Shown here: in pieces, positions 8,163-15,765 of the stretch
Numbering within the stretch: position 1 is the first letter of the stretch
How the letters are laid out: the number at the start of each line of letters is the position of its first letter
Assembly (NCBI RefSeq): GCF_034661235.1
Contig: NZ_CP141059.1
Location: 4,091,501 to 4,155,500 of the forward strand
Source of the DNA: Nocardioides bizhenqiangii
GTDB taxonomy: Bacteria > Actinomycetota > Actinomycetes > Propionibacteriales > Nocardioidaceae
DNA: 64,000 bases
Reading direction: 5' to 3'
Position numbers and translations under genes: made by a program
Notes under the pieces: model-generated
The model's input: the letters and a program-made list of their open reading frames with translations, nothing else
Databases searched by the model: none
What the model was told of the DNA's origin: nothing

Positions 8163-8465
8163 GTGATCTTCAAGCGCGTGGGCGACAGTCGGCCGTACCC
8201 CGACCACGGCCTGGGCTCGAAGGAGTGGGCATCGGTGCCGCCGCGTCAGGTGCGCCTCGATGAGCTGGTCACGACCAAGGACACGCTCCAGCTGGCGGCG
8301 CTTCTCGACGAGGACTCGACCTTCTTCGGCGACCTGTTCGCCCACGTCGTGCTGTGGCGCGACGAGCTCTACCTCGAGGACGGACTGCACCGGGCGCTGC
8401 GGGCGGCGCTCCAGCAGCGGAACGTGCTGCACGCCCGCGTGCTCAGGGTGGACGACAAGGCCTAG
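8163..8465 (+). CDS. Conserved actinobacterial protein, possibly VapB-family antitoxin
   Basis: This 100-aa protein starts at GTG and begins with the pattern MIFKRVGDSRPYPDHG, followed by PPRQVRLDELVTTKDTL and GLHRALRAALQQRNVLHARV. This highly conserved actinobacterial protein is often labelled a VapB-type antitoxin, though no toxin gene is adjacent and that label is weak. Its neighbour downstream is a LytR_C protein. It has no signal peptide. I would treat the function as unknown; the family assignment is from remembered sequence pattern. Confidence 0.75.
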   Translation: MIFKRVGDSRPYPDHGLGSKEWASVPPRQVRLDELVTTKDTLQLAALLDEDSTFFGDLFAHVVLWRDELYLEDGLHRALRAALQQRNVLHARVLRVDDKA

Positions 8466-8480
8466 ATCCTTCGATCTAGG
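8461..8480. terminator. Stem-loop at the end of the small conserved gene
   Basis: CCTAGATC and GATCTAGG form a perfect 8-bp stem with a CTTC tetraloop, overlapping the stop codon of the preceding gene. There is no U-run, and the LytR_C gene starts 8 bp later on the same strand. It could be a weak terminator, an RNA stability element or a protein site. Confidence 0.35.
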
Positions 8481-8488
8481 CTGACGGC

Positions 8489-9001
8489 GTGGACATCACG
8501 GCACGCACCCGGTCGGCAGTGACCCTGGCCGTCCTCGCCGTGCTCTTCGTGACCGGCGTGGCCTGGGCGTGGTCGACGGTCACCGATCCGTTCCCGGAGA
8601 AGATGGACCAACCCGCGTGCACCGACTCCACCTTCGCCGCCGGTGATCGGATCACGCCCGGCAACGTCCTCGTCAACGTGTTCAACGCCAGCGGCACCGA
8701 CGGCCTCGCCGGCGAGACGATGGACGCGCTCGTGCGCAAGGGGTTCGCCGAGGGGGCCATCAGCAACACCGCCGCCGAGACCGGCGAGAGCGGGGTCGTG
8801 ATCTGGACGCCCGACCCCGACGGTCCCGCGGCCCGGCTGCTCCGCACCTACTTCGGCAAGAACACCCGGATCGCCGACCAGGCGACCGCCGACCCGGGGG
8901 TCACCGTCGTGGTGGGCGAGGGCTTCCCCGGCATCAAGGACGGCAAGACCGGCATCAAGGTCAAGGACGAAAGCACCGTCTGCAGCCCGCCGTCGTCCTG
9001 A
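8489..9001 (+). CDS. LytR C-terminal domain membrane-anchored protein
   Basis: This 170-aa protein starts at GTG. Residues about 8-28 form one transmembrane segment (AVTLAVLAVLFVTGVAWAW), so the rest lies outside the membrane. Residues about 60-150 match the LytR_C domain, with the typical VNVFNASGTDGLAGETMDAL followed by a GF pair. This domain occurs in LytR-CpsA-Psr cell-wall ligases and in stand-alone proteins such as this one. No catalytic LCP domain is present. Two cysteines (one near residue 44, one near the end) could form a disulfide. A cell-envelope role is likely but unproven. Confidence 0.85.
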   Translation: MDITARTRSAVTLAVLAVLFVTGVAWAWSTVTDPFPEKMDQPACTDSTFAAGDRITPGNVLVNVFNASGTDGLAGETMDALVRKGFAEGAISNTAAETGESGVVIWTPDPDGPAARLLRTYFGKNTRIADQATADPGVTVVVGEGFPGIKDGKTGIKVKDESTVCSPPSS

Positions 9002-9005
9002 CCGC

Positions 9006-9905
9006 TCAAAGGCCGCCGGACCAGGTGGCGCCTTGAGCCAGCGCCGATGCGGATCGGCTGATCCGGAGCATCATCGCCGCGGAAGGCGTGACCAGGCCGT
9101 TGACGTACGTGGACAGCCGGGACGGTGAGGTGCCGATGTACTGCGCGAACTGTCGCTGGCTGCAGCCGCTGATCGCCACCAGTCGCCGGATCTCCTTGGC
9201 GACCTCGAGTCGCTCGGCCTCCTCGAACCGCTTGCGGTAGACCTTCGCGCACCATTCCATCGCGGAGGCCGGGGCCGGCAGGTCTGCCTCGACCGCCAGC
9301 TCGGTGAGTCTGGAGACCTCGGGGCCCCACGGGTTGGCCGCGATGATCGCCAAGACCTTGCGCCACTCGTCGACACCGCGCCGCTCGATGACCTGCGCCA
9401 GCTCGTCGGCGTCCTTGGGAACCGGTGCCGGACGCAACGGGTCGACGTCGGCCATCAGCAGCCAGAACGCCGTGGCGTAGCACTTGCCCGCGACCGCGGA
9501 CGCTTCCTCGTCGGGCTGACCAGCGGTCGCCACTGCCCGCTCGATGTGGGTACGGCGCGCGAGCTCGAGGCAGGCGGCCGTCGTCAGCGGCAGGTGTGGG
9601 CCGAGCCTGACCAGGTCGTCGAGCTCGTTCTGGATCTGCGCGACCTGTTGATGGCCGAACCGGCGCACGAGGTTGGCAGTGTGCTGATAGTCCTCGGCGT
9701 CGCCGAGGGCGATCACACCGAGCATGTTGGTCAGCACGGCTGTCTTGAGGGCGGACTCCGGTGTGTCCGGATAGGTCGCCAGAACGCCGACCAACCGCCG
9801 CCAGGCGGCGGCAAAAGGCCCGGACTCGAGCCGGTCGATGCGCTCGAAGACGGACAACCCAGCGGCGTGGAGCGGCGCATGACCCTGATCAGAGTCGCCC
9901 TGCAT
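9006..9905 (-). CDS. C-terminal HTH (XRE-like) regulatory protein, paralogue 1
   Basis: The conservative ATG start gives 299 aa. The C-terminus carries a helix-turn-helix of XRE type: SQRQFAQYIGTSPSRLSTYV then NGLVTPSAAMMLRI. The N-terminal two thirds are helical, with an ANPWGP motif near residue 193. The gene at 14589 is a clear paralogue, with nearly the same HTH and the same ANPWAP motif. The open frame extends upstream to 10145, and weak similarity to the paralogue begins about 50 bp before this ATG. Only GTG at 10079 and 10118 or TTG at 10145 would include it, and the AT-richer sequence at 9965-10010 looks non-coding. Start uncertain; function probably DNA-binding regulation. Confidence 0.75.
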   Translation of the reverse strand: MQGDSDQGHAPLHAAGLSVFERIDRLESGPFAAAWRRLVGVLATYPDTPESALKTAVLTNMLGVIALGDAEDYQHTANLVRRFGHQQVAQIQNELDDLVRLGPHLPLTTAACLELARRTHIERAVATAGQPDEEASAVAGKCYATAFWLLMADVDPLRPAPVPKDADELAQVIERRGVDEWRKVLAIIAANPWGPEVSRLTELAVEADLPAPASAMEWCAKVYRKRFEEAERLEVAKEIRRLVAISGCSQRQFAQYIGTSPSRLSTYVNGLVTPSAAMMLRISRSASALAQGATWSGGL

Positions 9906-10176
9906 CGCGTTGAGCAGACGGGCCAGTTCTGGTCGCTGCCCGCGGAGGGCGTCGATGCGCCCAAGGACTGTTGTTCTAAAAATAGTTTCGATGATCCCGA
10001 TCCCCCTCGGGTGGTCGCGATTGGAGCGTCGCGACTCCCTTCTGCCGAAGGTGGAGCCCGGCCGGCAGGTTCGCCTCACCGTTGACGTGGTCGACGCCGA
10101 AAGTAAGGCTGGACTCACAATCTCACGCCGAGGCCTGTCTGACAAACCTTTCTTCGGCGAGTCATCTCATCGAGCT

Positions 10177-11697
10177 TCAGCGAGCGCGGTCGTCGTCGCC
10201 CGGATCCGCGCCCAACCACTGGGCGAGCCGGCCGCCCGCACTCACCTGGCGGAGGCGTCGCTCGGTCGCCTCACGCAGCTTGCGAGGGGTGACCACGAGG
10301 AGGTCGTCGCCGTGCCGCAGCACGGTCCTGACCTCGGGCACGAGCGTCTGCCCCTCACGGACGATGAGCGTGACCGACGCGCCCGGGGGCAGCCGGAGCT
10401 CGCCGACCTCGACCCCGTGCATCCGGCTCTTCGGGCTAATGGCGACCTGGAGCATGTCGGCGGCCACCCGCTCGAGCGGCGCCGCCTCGAGCTCGATGTC
10501 GCGGGGCTCCGACCGCCGGGCGACGCGAAGGACCTTCGCGACCCAAGGGAGGGTCGGACCGGTGAGCACGGTGTCGATCACGACCAGCACGAAGACGATG
10601 TCGAAGAGCAGGTCGGCCTGGTCCACCTCCTCCGCCAGCGGGATGGTGGCCAGCACGATCGGGACCGCCCCGCGGAGGCCCGCCCACGAGATGAAGGTGA
10701 GCTCCTGCCAGGACATCCGCTGCGCCAACGAGCTCACCAGCACCGACAGTGGCCGCGCCACCGCGGTGAGGATCAGGCCGGCCCCCAGCGCCATCGCGAC
10801 GGTCTCGAGGTCGATCCGCCCCGGGGACAGGAGCAGGCCGAGCATGACGAACAGCCCGATCTGCGCGAGCCAGGCCAGCCCCTCCGAGAAGCCCCTTGTC
10901 ACCGCGCGGTGCGGGAGGGCGGCGTTGCCGAGTACCAGCGCGGCGACGTAGACCGCGGCAAAGCCGCTGGCGTGGACGGCGGCGGCGGCGCCGTACCCCA
11001 GCATCGCCAGGCTCAGCACCGCGATCGGGTAGAGCCCGGAGGCGGGGAGCGCCACCCTGCGCATGATCCAGGCTCCGCCGAACCCGGCGCCGAGGCCGAT
11101 CAGCACGCCGGCCACGAGCTCGAAGACGATGATCCCGGCAAGGGCGAGCGGACCGTGCTCCGCCGCCGCGCCACTGGAGATCAGCGTCACCAGGACGACG
11201 GTCGGAGCGTCGTTGAAGCCGGACTCGGCCTCGAGGGCGCCGGTGATGCGTCGCGGCAACGGCACCACCCGGATCACCGAGAAGACCGCGGCAGCGTCGG
11301 TCGGCGACGTCACCGCACCGAGGAGAACCGCGAGCTCCCACGGCATGCCGAGCACGAAGTGGGCGCCGATCGCGACCACGCCGACGGAGACCGTAACGCC
11401 GATCGTCGCGAGCGCCAGGCCGAGCCGGACCGAGGACCGGGTCTCCCGCCAGTTGGTGGTTAGGCCGCCCTCGGCCAGGATGACGGCGAGCGCGCCGAAG
11501 CCGATCGCGTGCGCGAGCTCGGCGTCCTCGAAGCCGATGCCGATCACGGACTCCCCGAGCAGCACCCCCATCAGCAGGTAGACGAGGAGGCTCGGCAGGC
11601 CGGCCCGGGAGGACACTCGCACCGCGAGGACCGCGAAAAGGGTAACGGCGGAGCCCACCAGCAGGAACAGGTCGAGCTGGTGGACGTCGAAGCTCAT
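10177..11697 (-). CDS. Potassium/proton antiporter, CPA1 type with TrkA-C domain
   Basis: This 506-aa membrane protein has about twelve transmembrane segments in the first 390 residues. The ion-binding pattern of CPA1 exchangers is seen as SPTDAAAVFSV and ESGFNDAPTVVL. A conserved segment SWAGLRGAVPIVLA follows. The C-terminal about 110 residues are soluble and resemble a TrkA-C (RCK_C) regulatory domain. This layout matches NhaP2/CvrA-like K+(Na+)/H+ antiporters. It sits alone between an HTH gene and the divergent flavoprotein gene. The ion specificity is inferred from family architecture. Confidence 0.88.
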   Translation of the reverse strand: MSFDVHQLDLFLLVGSAVTLFAVLAVRVSSRAGLPSLLVYLLMGVLLGESVIGIGFEDAELAHAIGFGALAVILAEGGLTTNWRETRSSVRLGLALATIGVTVSVGVVAIGAHFVLGMPWELAVLLGAVTSPTDAAAVFSVIRVVPLPRRITGALEAESGFNDAPTVVLVTLISSGAAAEHGPLALAGIIVFELVAGVLIGLGAGFGGAWIMRRVALPASGLYPIAVLSLAMLGYGAAAAVHASGFAAVYVAALVLGNAALPHRAVTRGFSEGLAWLAQIGLFVMLGLLLSPGRIDLETVAMALGAGLILTAVARPLSVLVSSLAQRMSWQELTFISWAGLRGAVPIVLATIPLAEEVDQADLLFDIVFVLVVIDTVLTGPTLPWVAKVLRVARRSEPRDIELEAAPLERVAADMLQVAISPKSRMHGVEVGELRLPPGASVTLIVREGQTLVPEVRTVLRHGDDLLVVTPRKLREATERRLRQVSAGGRLAQWLGADPGDDDRAR

Positions 11698-11775
11698 GTC
11701 ACCTCGGCTGCAGCGGTCGGGGCGCGGGTTCGCAGTCTAGTGGCTCCGGTTTCCGGAGGCTGGGTCGCCCGAAAC

Positions 11776-11789
11776 TGAAACGTGTTCTA
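11776..11789. promoter_or_regulatory. KstR-type operator before the KstD-like flavoprotein
   Basis: TGAAACGTGTTCTA matches TNNAACNNGTTNNA at every fixed position. It ends only 10 bp before the ATG at 11800, leaving room for little more than the ribosome binding site (TGAGG). Binding here would block transcription of the flavoprotein gene directly. Confidence 0.7.
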
Positions 11790-11799
11790 CATTTGAGGC

Positions 11800-13290
11800 A
11801 TGAGTGTGCCTGCCGGCCTGGCGATCCCCGCGACCGTCTCCGCCCACGACGTACCGCCCGACACCGAGACGTTCGACGTGGTCGTCGTCGGGTTCGGCAT
11901 CGCCGGCGGTTGCGCCGCGCTCGAGGCCGCCCGCGCCGGAGCCCGCGTGCTGCTGCTCGAGAAGGCCGCCGTCCACGGCGGGACCTCGAGCATGTCCGGC
12001 GGCCACTTCTACCTCGGCGCCGGCACCGCCGTGCAGGAGGCGACCGGGCACGACGACTCCGTCGACGCGATGACGCGGTACCTCGTGGCCAGCACCAAGG
12101 ACCCGGACGAGGAGAAGATCCGCCTCTACTGCGAAGGGTCGGTCGAGCACTTCGACTGGCTCGAGGCGCTGGGCTTCCAGTTCGAGCGCTCCTACTTCCC
12201 CGGCAAGGCCGTGATCCAGCCGGGCACCGAGGGCCTGATGTACACCGGCAACGAGAAGGTCTGGCCGTTCCGCGAGGAGATCCCGCCGGCCCCGCGCGGC
12301 CACAAGGTGCCCGTCCCGGGCGACACCGAGGGCACCAAGATCGTGATGGACCTGCTCCGGGTGCGGGTCGAGGAGGCCGGCGTCGAGGTGCGCTTCGAGA
12401 CCGGCGCGTCGAACCTGGTGGTGACCGACGACGGCGCCGTCGCCGGCGTCGCCTGGAAGCGGTACGACGAGTCGGGGGTGGTCCTCGCCCCCGCTGTGGT
12501 CGTCGCCGCCGGCGGCTACGTCATGAACCGCGACATGCTCGAGGAGTACACGCCGGCCCTGACCCGGAAGCTCTTCGCGCTCGGCGGCAGCTACGACGAC
12601 GGGCTCGGGATCCGGCTCGGGCAGTCGGTCGGCGCCGCACTGGAGCACATGGACGAGCCGTTCATCACCGCTCCGTTCTACCCGCCGTCCTCGCTGGTGA
12701 AGGGGCTGATCGTTAACAAGCTCGGCCAGCGGTTCGTGGCGGAGGACAGCTACCACGCGCGGACGTCGTACCACGTGCTGCAGCAGCCGGACGCGACGGC
12801 GTACCTCATCGCCGACAGTGACCACATGGAGGAGCAGCGGATGCCGCTGGTCCCGCTCAAGGACGGCTACGAGACGGTCGAGGAGATGGAGGCGGCGCTC
12901 GGGCTGCCCGAAGGATCGCTGGTCGCGACCATGGCGCGGTACAACGAGCACGCCGCCCGCGGCGAGGACCCGGACTTCCACAAGCACCCCGACTGGCTCG
13001 CGCCGCAGACCACCGGCCCGTGGGGCGTCTACGACCTCACCCTCGGCACCGCGCTCTACGCCGGGTTCACGCTCGGCGGGATGCGCACCGGTGTCGACGG
13101 CGAGGTGCTGCGCGAGGACCGGTCGGTCGTCCCCGGCCTGTACGCCGCCGGCGCCTGCGCCTCCAACATCGCCCAGGACGGCGCGGGCTACTGCTCGGGC
13201 ACCCAGCTGGGCGAGGGCTCGTTCTTCGGTCGTCGGGCCGGTCTGGCCGCCGCCCGCCTCTCCGCCGAATCGACAGAAATGGCCCGTTGA
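11800..13290 (+). CDS. FAD-dependent dehydrogenase of the KstD/fumarate reductase family
   Basis: This 496-aa flavoprotein has an N-terminal FAD-binding motif, VVVGFGIAGGCAALEAAR, near residues 28-45, then KAAVHGGTSSMSGG. The C-terminal segment GLYAAGACASNIAQDGAGY closes the FAD site. This layout is shared by 3-ketosteroid-delta-1-dehydrogenases, fumarate reductase-like enzymes and related KstR-regulon dehydrogenases. A KstR-type box immediately upstream supports a role in steroid or related polycyclic breakdown. True KstD activity is not proven; key tyrosines were not checked against a structure. The last residues (STEMAR) and stop are encoded by the first copy of a 22-nt repeat, suggesting the 3' end was reshaped by it. 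Confidence 0.82.
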   Translation: MSVPAGLAIPATVSAHDVPPDTETFDVVVVGFGIAGGCAALEAARAGARVLLLEKAAVHGGTSSMSGGHFYLGAGTAVQEATGHDDSVDAMTRYLVASTKDPDEEKIRLYCEGSVEHFDWLEALGFQFERSYFPGKAVIQPGTEGLMYTGNEKVWPFREEIPPAPRGHKVPVPGDTEGTKIVMDLLRVRVEEAGVEVRFETGASNLVVTDDGAVAGVAWKRYDESGVVLAPAVVVAAGGYVMNRDMLEEYTPALTRKLFALGGSYDDGLGIRLGQSVGAALEHMDEPFITAPFYPPSSLVKGLIVNKLGQRFVAEDSYHARTSYHVLQQPDATAYLIADSDHMEEQRMPLVPLKDGYETVEEMEAALGLPEGSLVATMARYNEHAARGEDPDFHKHPDWLAPQTTGPWGVYDLTLGTALYAGFTLGGMRTGVDGEVLREDRSVVPGLYAAGACASNIAQDGAGYCSGTQLGEGSFFGRRAGLAAARLSAESTEMAR

Positions 13291-13332
13291 ATCAACACAA
13301 ATTGTCCCTTGACTCGACACAGATGCCGTCCC
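13267..13332 (+). repeat. Three direct 22-nt repeat units
   Basis: Three units in exact 22-nt phase start at 13267, 13289 and 13311. They begin GAATCGACAGAAAT, GAATCAACACAAAT and GACTCGACACAGAT; the first ends GGCCCGTT. The first unit overlaps the last codons and stop of the flavoprotein gene. Two inverted units of the same family follow at 13376-13419. There are no spacers, so it is not a CRISPR array. Confidence 0.88.
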
Positions 13333-13375
13333 CGGCCGGGTGAGGCGTCCGTCGGCATCGGTTAGCGTGCTGGTG

Positions 13376-13419
13376 CGATGACCATTCCTGTCGATTCAAC
13401 GGACCATTTCGGTCGATTC
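13376..13419 (-). repeat. Two inverted 22-nt repeat units
   Basis: Units at 13376-13397 and 13398-13419 read on the minus strand as GAATCGACAGGAATGG... and GAATCGACCGAAATGG..., the same family as the direct units at 13267-13332. They are separated from those by 43 bp, giving an inverted cluster. They encode the first residues (IPVDSTDHFGRF) of the aminotransferase. Confidence 0.88.
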
Positions 13420-14577
13420 GGCAGGGCCCAGCGCGCCAACGTGCCGCCGTTCCACGTGATGGACCTGCTCGCGTTGTCGGCCGAACGGCAGCGGAGCCAC
13501 GGCGACCTGATCAACCTGCTGGCCGGCCAGCCGAGCACCGGCGCTCCGGCGCCGGTCAACGCCGAGGCGGTCCGGCTGCTCGGCTCGGGCGACCCGCTCG
13601 GCTACACGCCCGCCATCGGCATCGTCGAGCTCCGGGCGGCGATCGCCGACCACCACCGCCGCCGCTACGGGATCGACGTGGCCGCCGACGACGTGGTGGT
13701 GACGACCGGCTCGAGCGGCGGCTTCCTGCTGGCGTTCCTCGCCGCGTTCGACGTGGGCGACCGCGTGGCCATCGCGCGACCGGGCTACCCCTGCTACCGC
13801 AACGTGCTCGCCGCGCTCGGCTGCGAGGTCGTGGAGATCCCGACCGGCCCCGACACCCGCTTCCAGCCGACGGTCGAGCAGCTCGCCGAGGTCCACGCGG
13901 CCGGTCCGTTGGCAGGGCTGGTCGTCGCCAGCCCGGCGAACCCGACCGGCACCATGCTGCTGCCCGACGAGCTGGCGGCGATCGCCCGCTGGTGCGAGGA
14001 GACGGGCGTGCAGCTGGTCTCCGACGAGATCTACCACGGAATCCAGTACGAAGCGTCGTCGCCGGCCAGGTGCGCGTGGGAGACCAGTCGCGAGGCGATC
14101 GTCTTCGGCTCCTTCTCGAAGTACTTCTCGATGACCGGATGGCGGCTCGGTTGGATGCTCGCCCCGTCCCGGCTGCTGCGCGCGGTCGACGTGCTGACCG
14201 GCAACTTCAGCATCTGCCCGCCGGTGCTCGCGCAACGGGCCGCGCTGGCCGCGTTCGACGCGGCGTCGTACGACGAGCTCGACGGCCACGTCCGCCGCTA
14301 CGCCGACAACCGCGAGCTCCTGCTCGCGGGGCTCCAGCGCCTCGGCATCGACCGGCTCGCGCCGGCGGACGGCGCGTTCTACGCATACGCCGACGTCGGC
14401 CACCTCACCGACGACTCGATGGCCTTCGCCCGGGACGTGCTGGCACGCACCGGGGTGGCGATGGCGAGCGGCATCGACTTCGACACGGTCGACGGTGGGC
14501 GCTACGTCCGGTTCAGCTTCGCCGGAACGGCGGCGGACATCGAGGTCGCGCTGGACCGCCTCGACGGGGCTCTCTAG
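13378..14577 (+). CDS. Class I/II pyridoxal phosphate aminotransferase
   Basis: This 399-aa fold-type I aminotransferase has the cofactor lysine in FGSFSKYFSMTGWRLGW (around residue 248). ASPANPTGTML precedes it with the conserved Asn, and SDEIYHGIQY carries the Asp that binds the pyridine nitrogen. Arg in YVRFSF binds the substrate carboxylate. The amino donor and acceptor cannot be assigned. The first 14 codons are made of inverted 22-nt repeat units, so the N-terminus is unusual. Homology becomes clear from about residue 21 (NVPPFHVMDLL). No strong ribosome binding site precedes the ATG. Its link to the flavoprotein upstream is by position only. Confidence 0.87.
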   Translation: MTIPVDSTDHFGRFGRAQRANVPPFHVMDLLALSAERQRSHGDLINLLAGQPSTGAPAPVNAEAVRLLGSGDPLGYTPAIGIVELRAAIADHHRRRYGIDVAADDVVVTTGSSGGFLLAFLAAFDVGDRVAIARPGYPCYRNVLAALGCEVVEIPTGPDTRFQPTVEQLAEVHAAGPLAGLVVASPANPTGTMLLPDELAAIARWCEETGVQLVSDEIYHGIQYEASSPARCAWETSREAIVFGSFSKYFSMTGWRLGWMLAPSRLLRAVDVLTGNFSICPPVLAQRAALAAFDAASYDELDGHVRRYADNRELLLAGLQRLGIDRLAPADGAFYAYADVGHLTDDSMAFARDVLARTGVAMASGIDFDTVDGGRYVRFSFAGTAADIEVALDRLDGAL

Positions 14578-14588
14578 GAGAGTGCTGC

Positions 14589-15578
14589 CTAGCGGCCTTC
14601 CGAGCGCCGCCTCTGCATGAGGTCCGACACCCGCCGGATCCGCACCATCATGGTGGCGGAGGGCGTGACCAGCCCGTTGACGTACGTCGAGAGCCGCGAC
14701 GCCGACGTGCCGGCCATCGCCGCGAACTCACGCTGGCTGAGACCGCTCATGGCCACCAGCTGCCGGATCTCCCGGGCGACCAGCTCGCGCTCACGACGCT
14801 CGAACCGCGACCGGTAGACCTTCACCGCCTCTTCGATCGCGTGCACGGTCTCCGGCCGATCGGCCGCGAGCGCCAGCTCCTTGAGCTCGTTGCCGTACGG
14901 CGCCCAGGGGTTGGACGCGATGATCGCGACCTGACCGCGCCAGGCCGGCAGGCCGCCGTGGTCATACAGCGAGGCGACCTCCTCCGGCGTCCTGAGCAGA
15001 GGGCCTGGCGTGCTGGGGTCGACGTCGGTCAGCACCAACCAGAAGCCCGCCTGGTAGCAGCGCTCGGCGACTTCGGTCGCCTCCTCCTTCTCGAGGCCCG
15101 ATTCCTCCAGCACCTCGGCGATCGAACCTGTCAGGGAGAGGATCATCGCCATCCGGCTCGCCACCGGCATCGCCGGTCCGGTGCCGAGCAGGTCGTCGAC
15201 CGTCGTCTGTACCGCGGCGATCTTGCCGTGCCCGTAGCGCTTCGTCAGTCGGCTGATCGACAGGAAGTCGACCGGCTCGGCGAAGTGGATCAGCCCGATC
15301 ATGTTGGCCATGGTCCCGACCGTGATCGCCCAACCGTCCTCGCCGATCAGCCCGGGCGCCGTCCCGGCGAAGGTGCCCCACACCTCCGGGAAGCCTCCAG
15401 TGTCGGCGCGGTCACTGCGGTCCAGCAGCTCGAGCGTGGCCGCGTGCGCGACCCGGCTCTTGGGGTCGGGGTCCTGCACGATCGCGCTCCGCAGCTCTTC
15501 GAGCCGCGCCGCGAGGGTCGTGTCCCCCGGATCTTCCGGGCCGGACGAGTCGTCGCCCCGCACAGAAGATGAGTCCAT
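14589..15578 (-). CDS. C-terminal HTH (XRE-like) regulatory protein, paralogue 2
   Basis: This 329-aa protein ends in the same helix-turn-helix as the gene at 9006: SQREFAAMAGTSASRLSTYV then NGLVTPSATMM. The middle contains ASNPWAPYGNELKELAL, matching ANPWGPEVSRLTELAV of the paralogue. The N-terminal about 35 residues are acidic and low in complexity. No enzymatic motif is visible. The ATG is preceded by GGAGG. It converges on the aminotransferase with 11 bp between stops. Both paralogues probably bind DNA through the C-terminal domain and sense something through the helical N-terminal part. Targets are unknown. Confidence 0.75.
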   Translation of the reverse strand: MDSSSVRGDDSSGPEDPGDTTLAARLEELRSAIVQDPDPKSRVAHAATLELLDRSDRADTGGFPEVWGTFAGTAPGLIGEDGWAITVGTMANMIGLIHFAEPVDFLSISRLTKRYGHGKIAAVQTTVDDLLGTGPAMPVASRMAMILSLTGSIAEVLEESGLEKEEATEVAERCYQAGFWLVLTDVDPSTPGPLLRTPEEVASLYDHGGLPAWRGQVAIIASNPWAPYGNELKELALAADRPETVHAIEEAVKVYRSRFERRERELVAREIRQLVAMSGLSQREFAAMAGTSASRLSTYVNGLVTPSATMMVRIRRVSDLMQRRRSEGR

Positions 15579-15765
15579 GACCTTACAAACCTCCCTCGCA
15601 CGGCGCCGCGACGTCGCAACGCTGCACGGGTCCAGCCGCCGGGGGGATGCTCAGCCGCTCCGAGCACGACGGTTGAAGCAGAGTAAAGGCGCGACCTGAT
15701 CGGCGGACCCGATCCCTCAATCTTTTACCGGATCTGAGAATCACCTCCCCGGGCAGCGGAGCCGG

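Noticed and set aside
8163..8465. Toxin-antitoxin module
   Set aside because: The antitoxin-like label rests on a database name for this family; no PIN-domain or other toxin gene is next to it.
11800..13290. Assigning the gene symbol kstD
   Set aside because: Family and operator fit, but similar flavoproteins with other substrates are common in the KstR regulon; catalytic tyrosines were not verified.
13267..13419. Operator cluster for the aminotransferase
   Set aside because: The units run into both coding regions and keep a 22-nt phase rather than dimer symmetry, so a repeat family explains them better.
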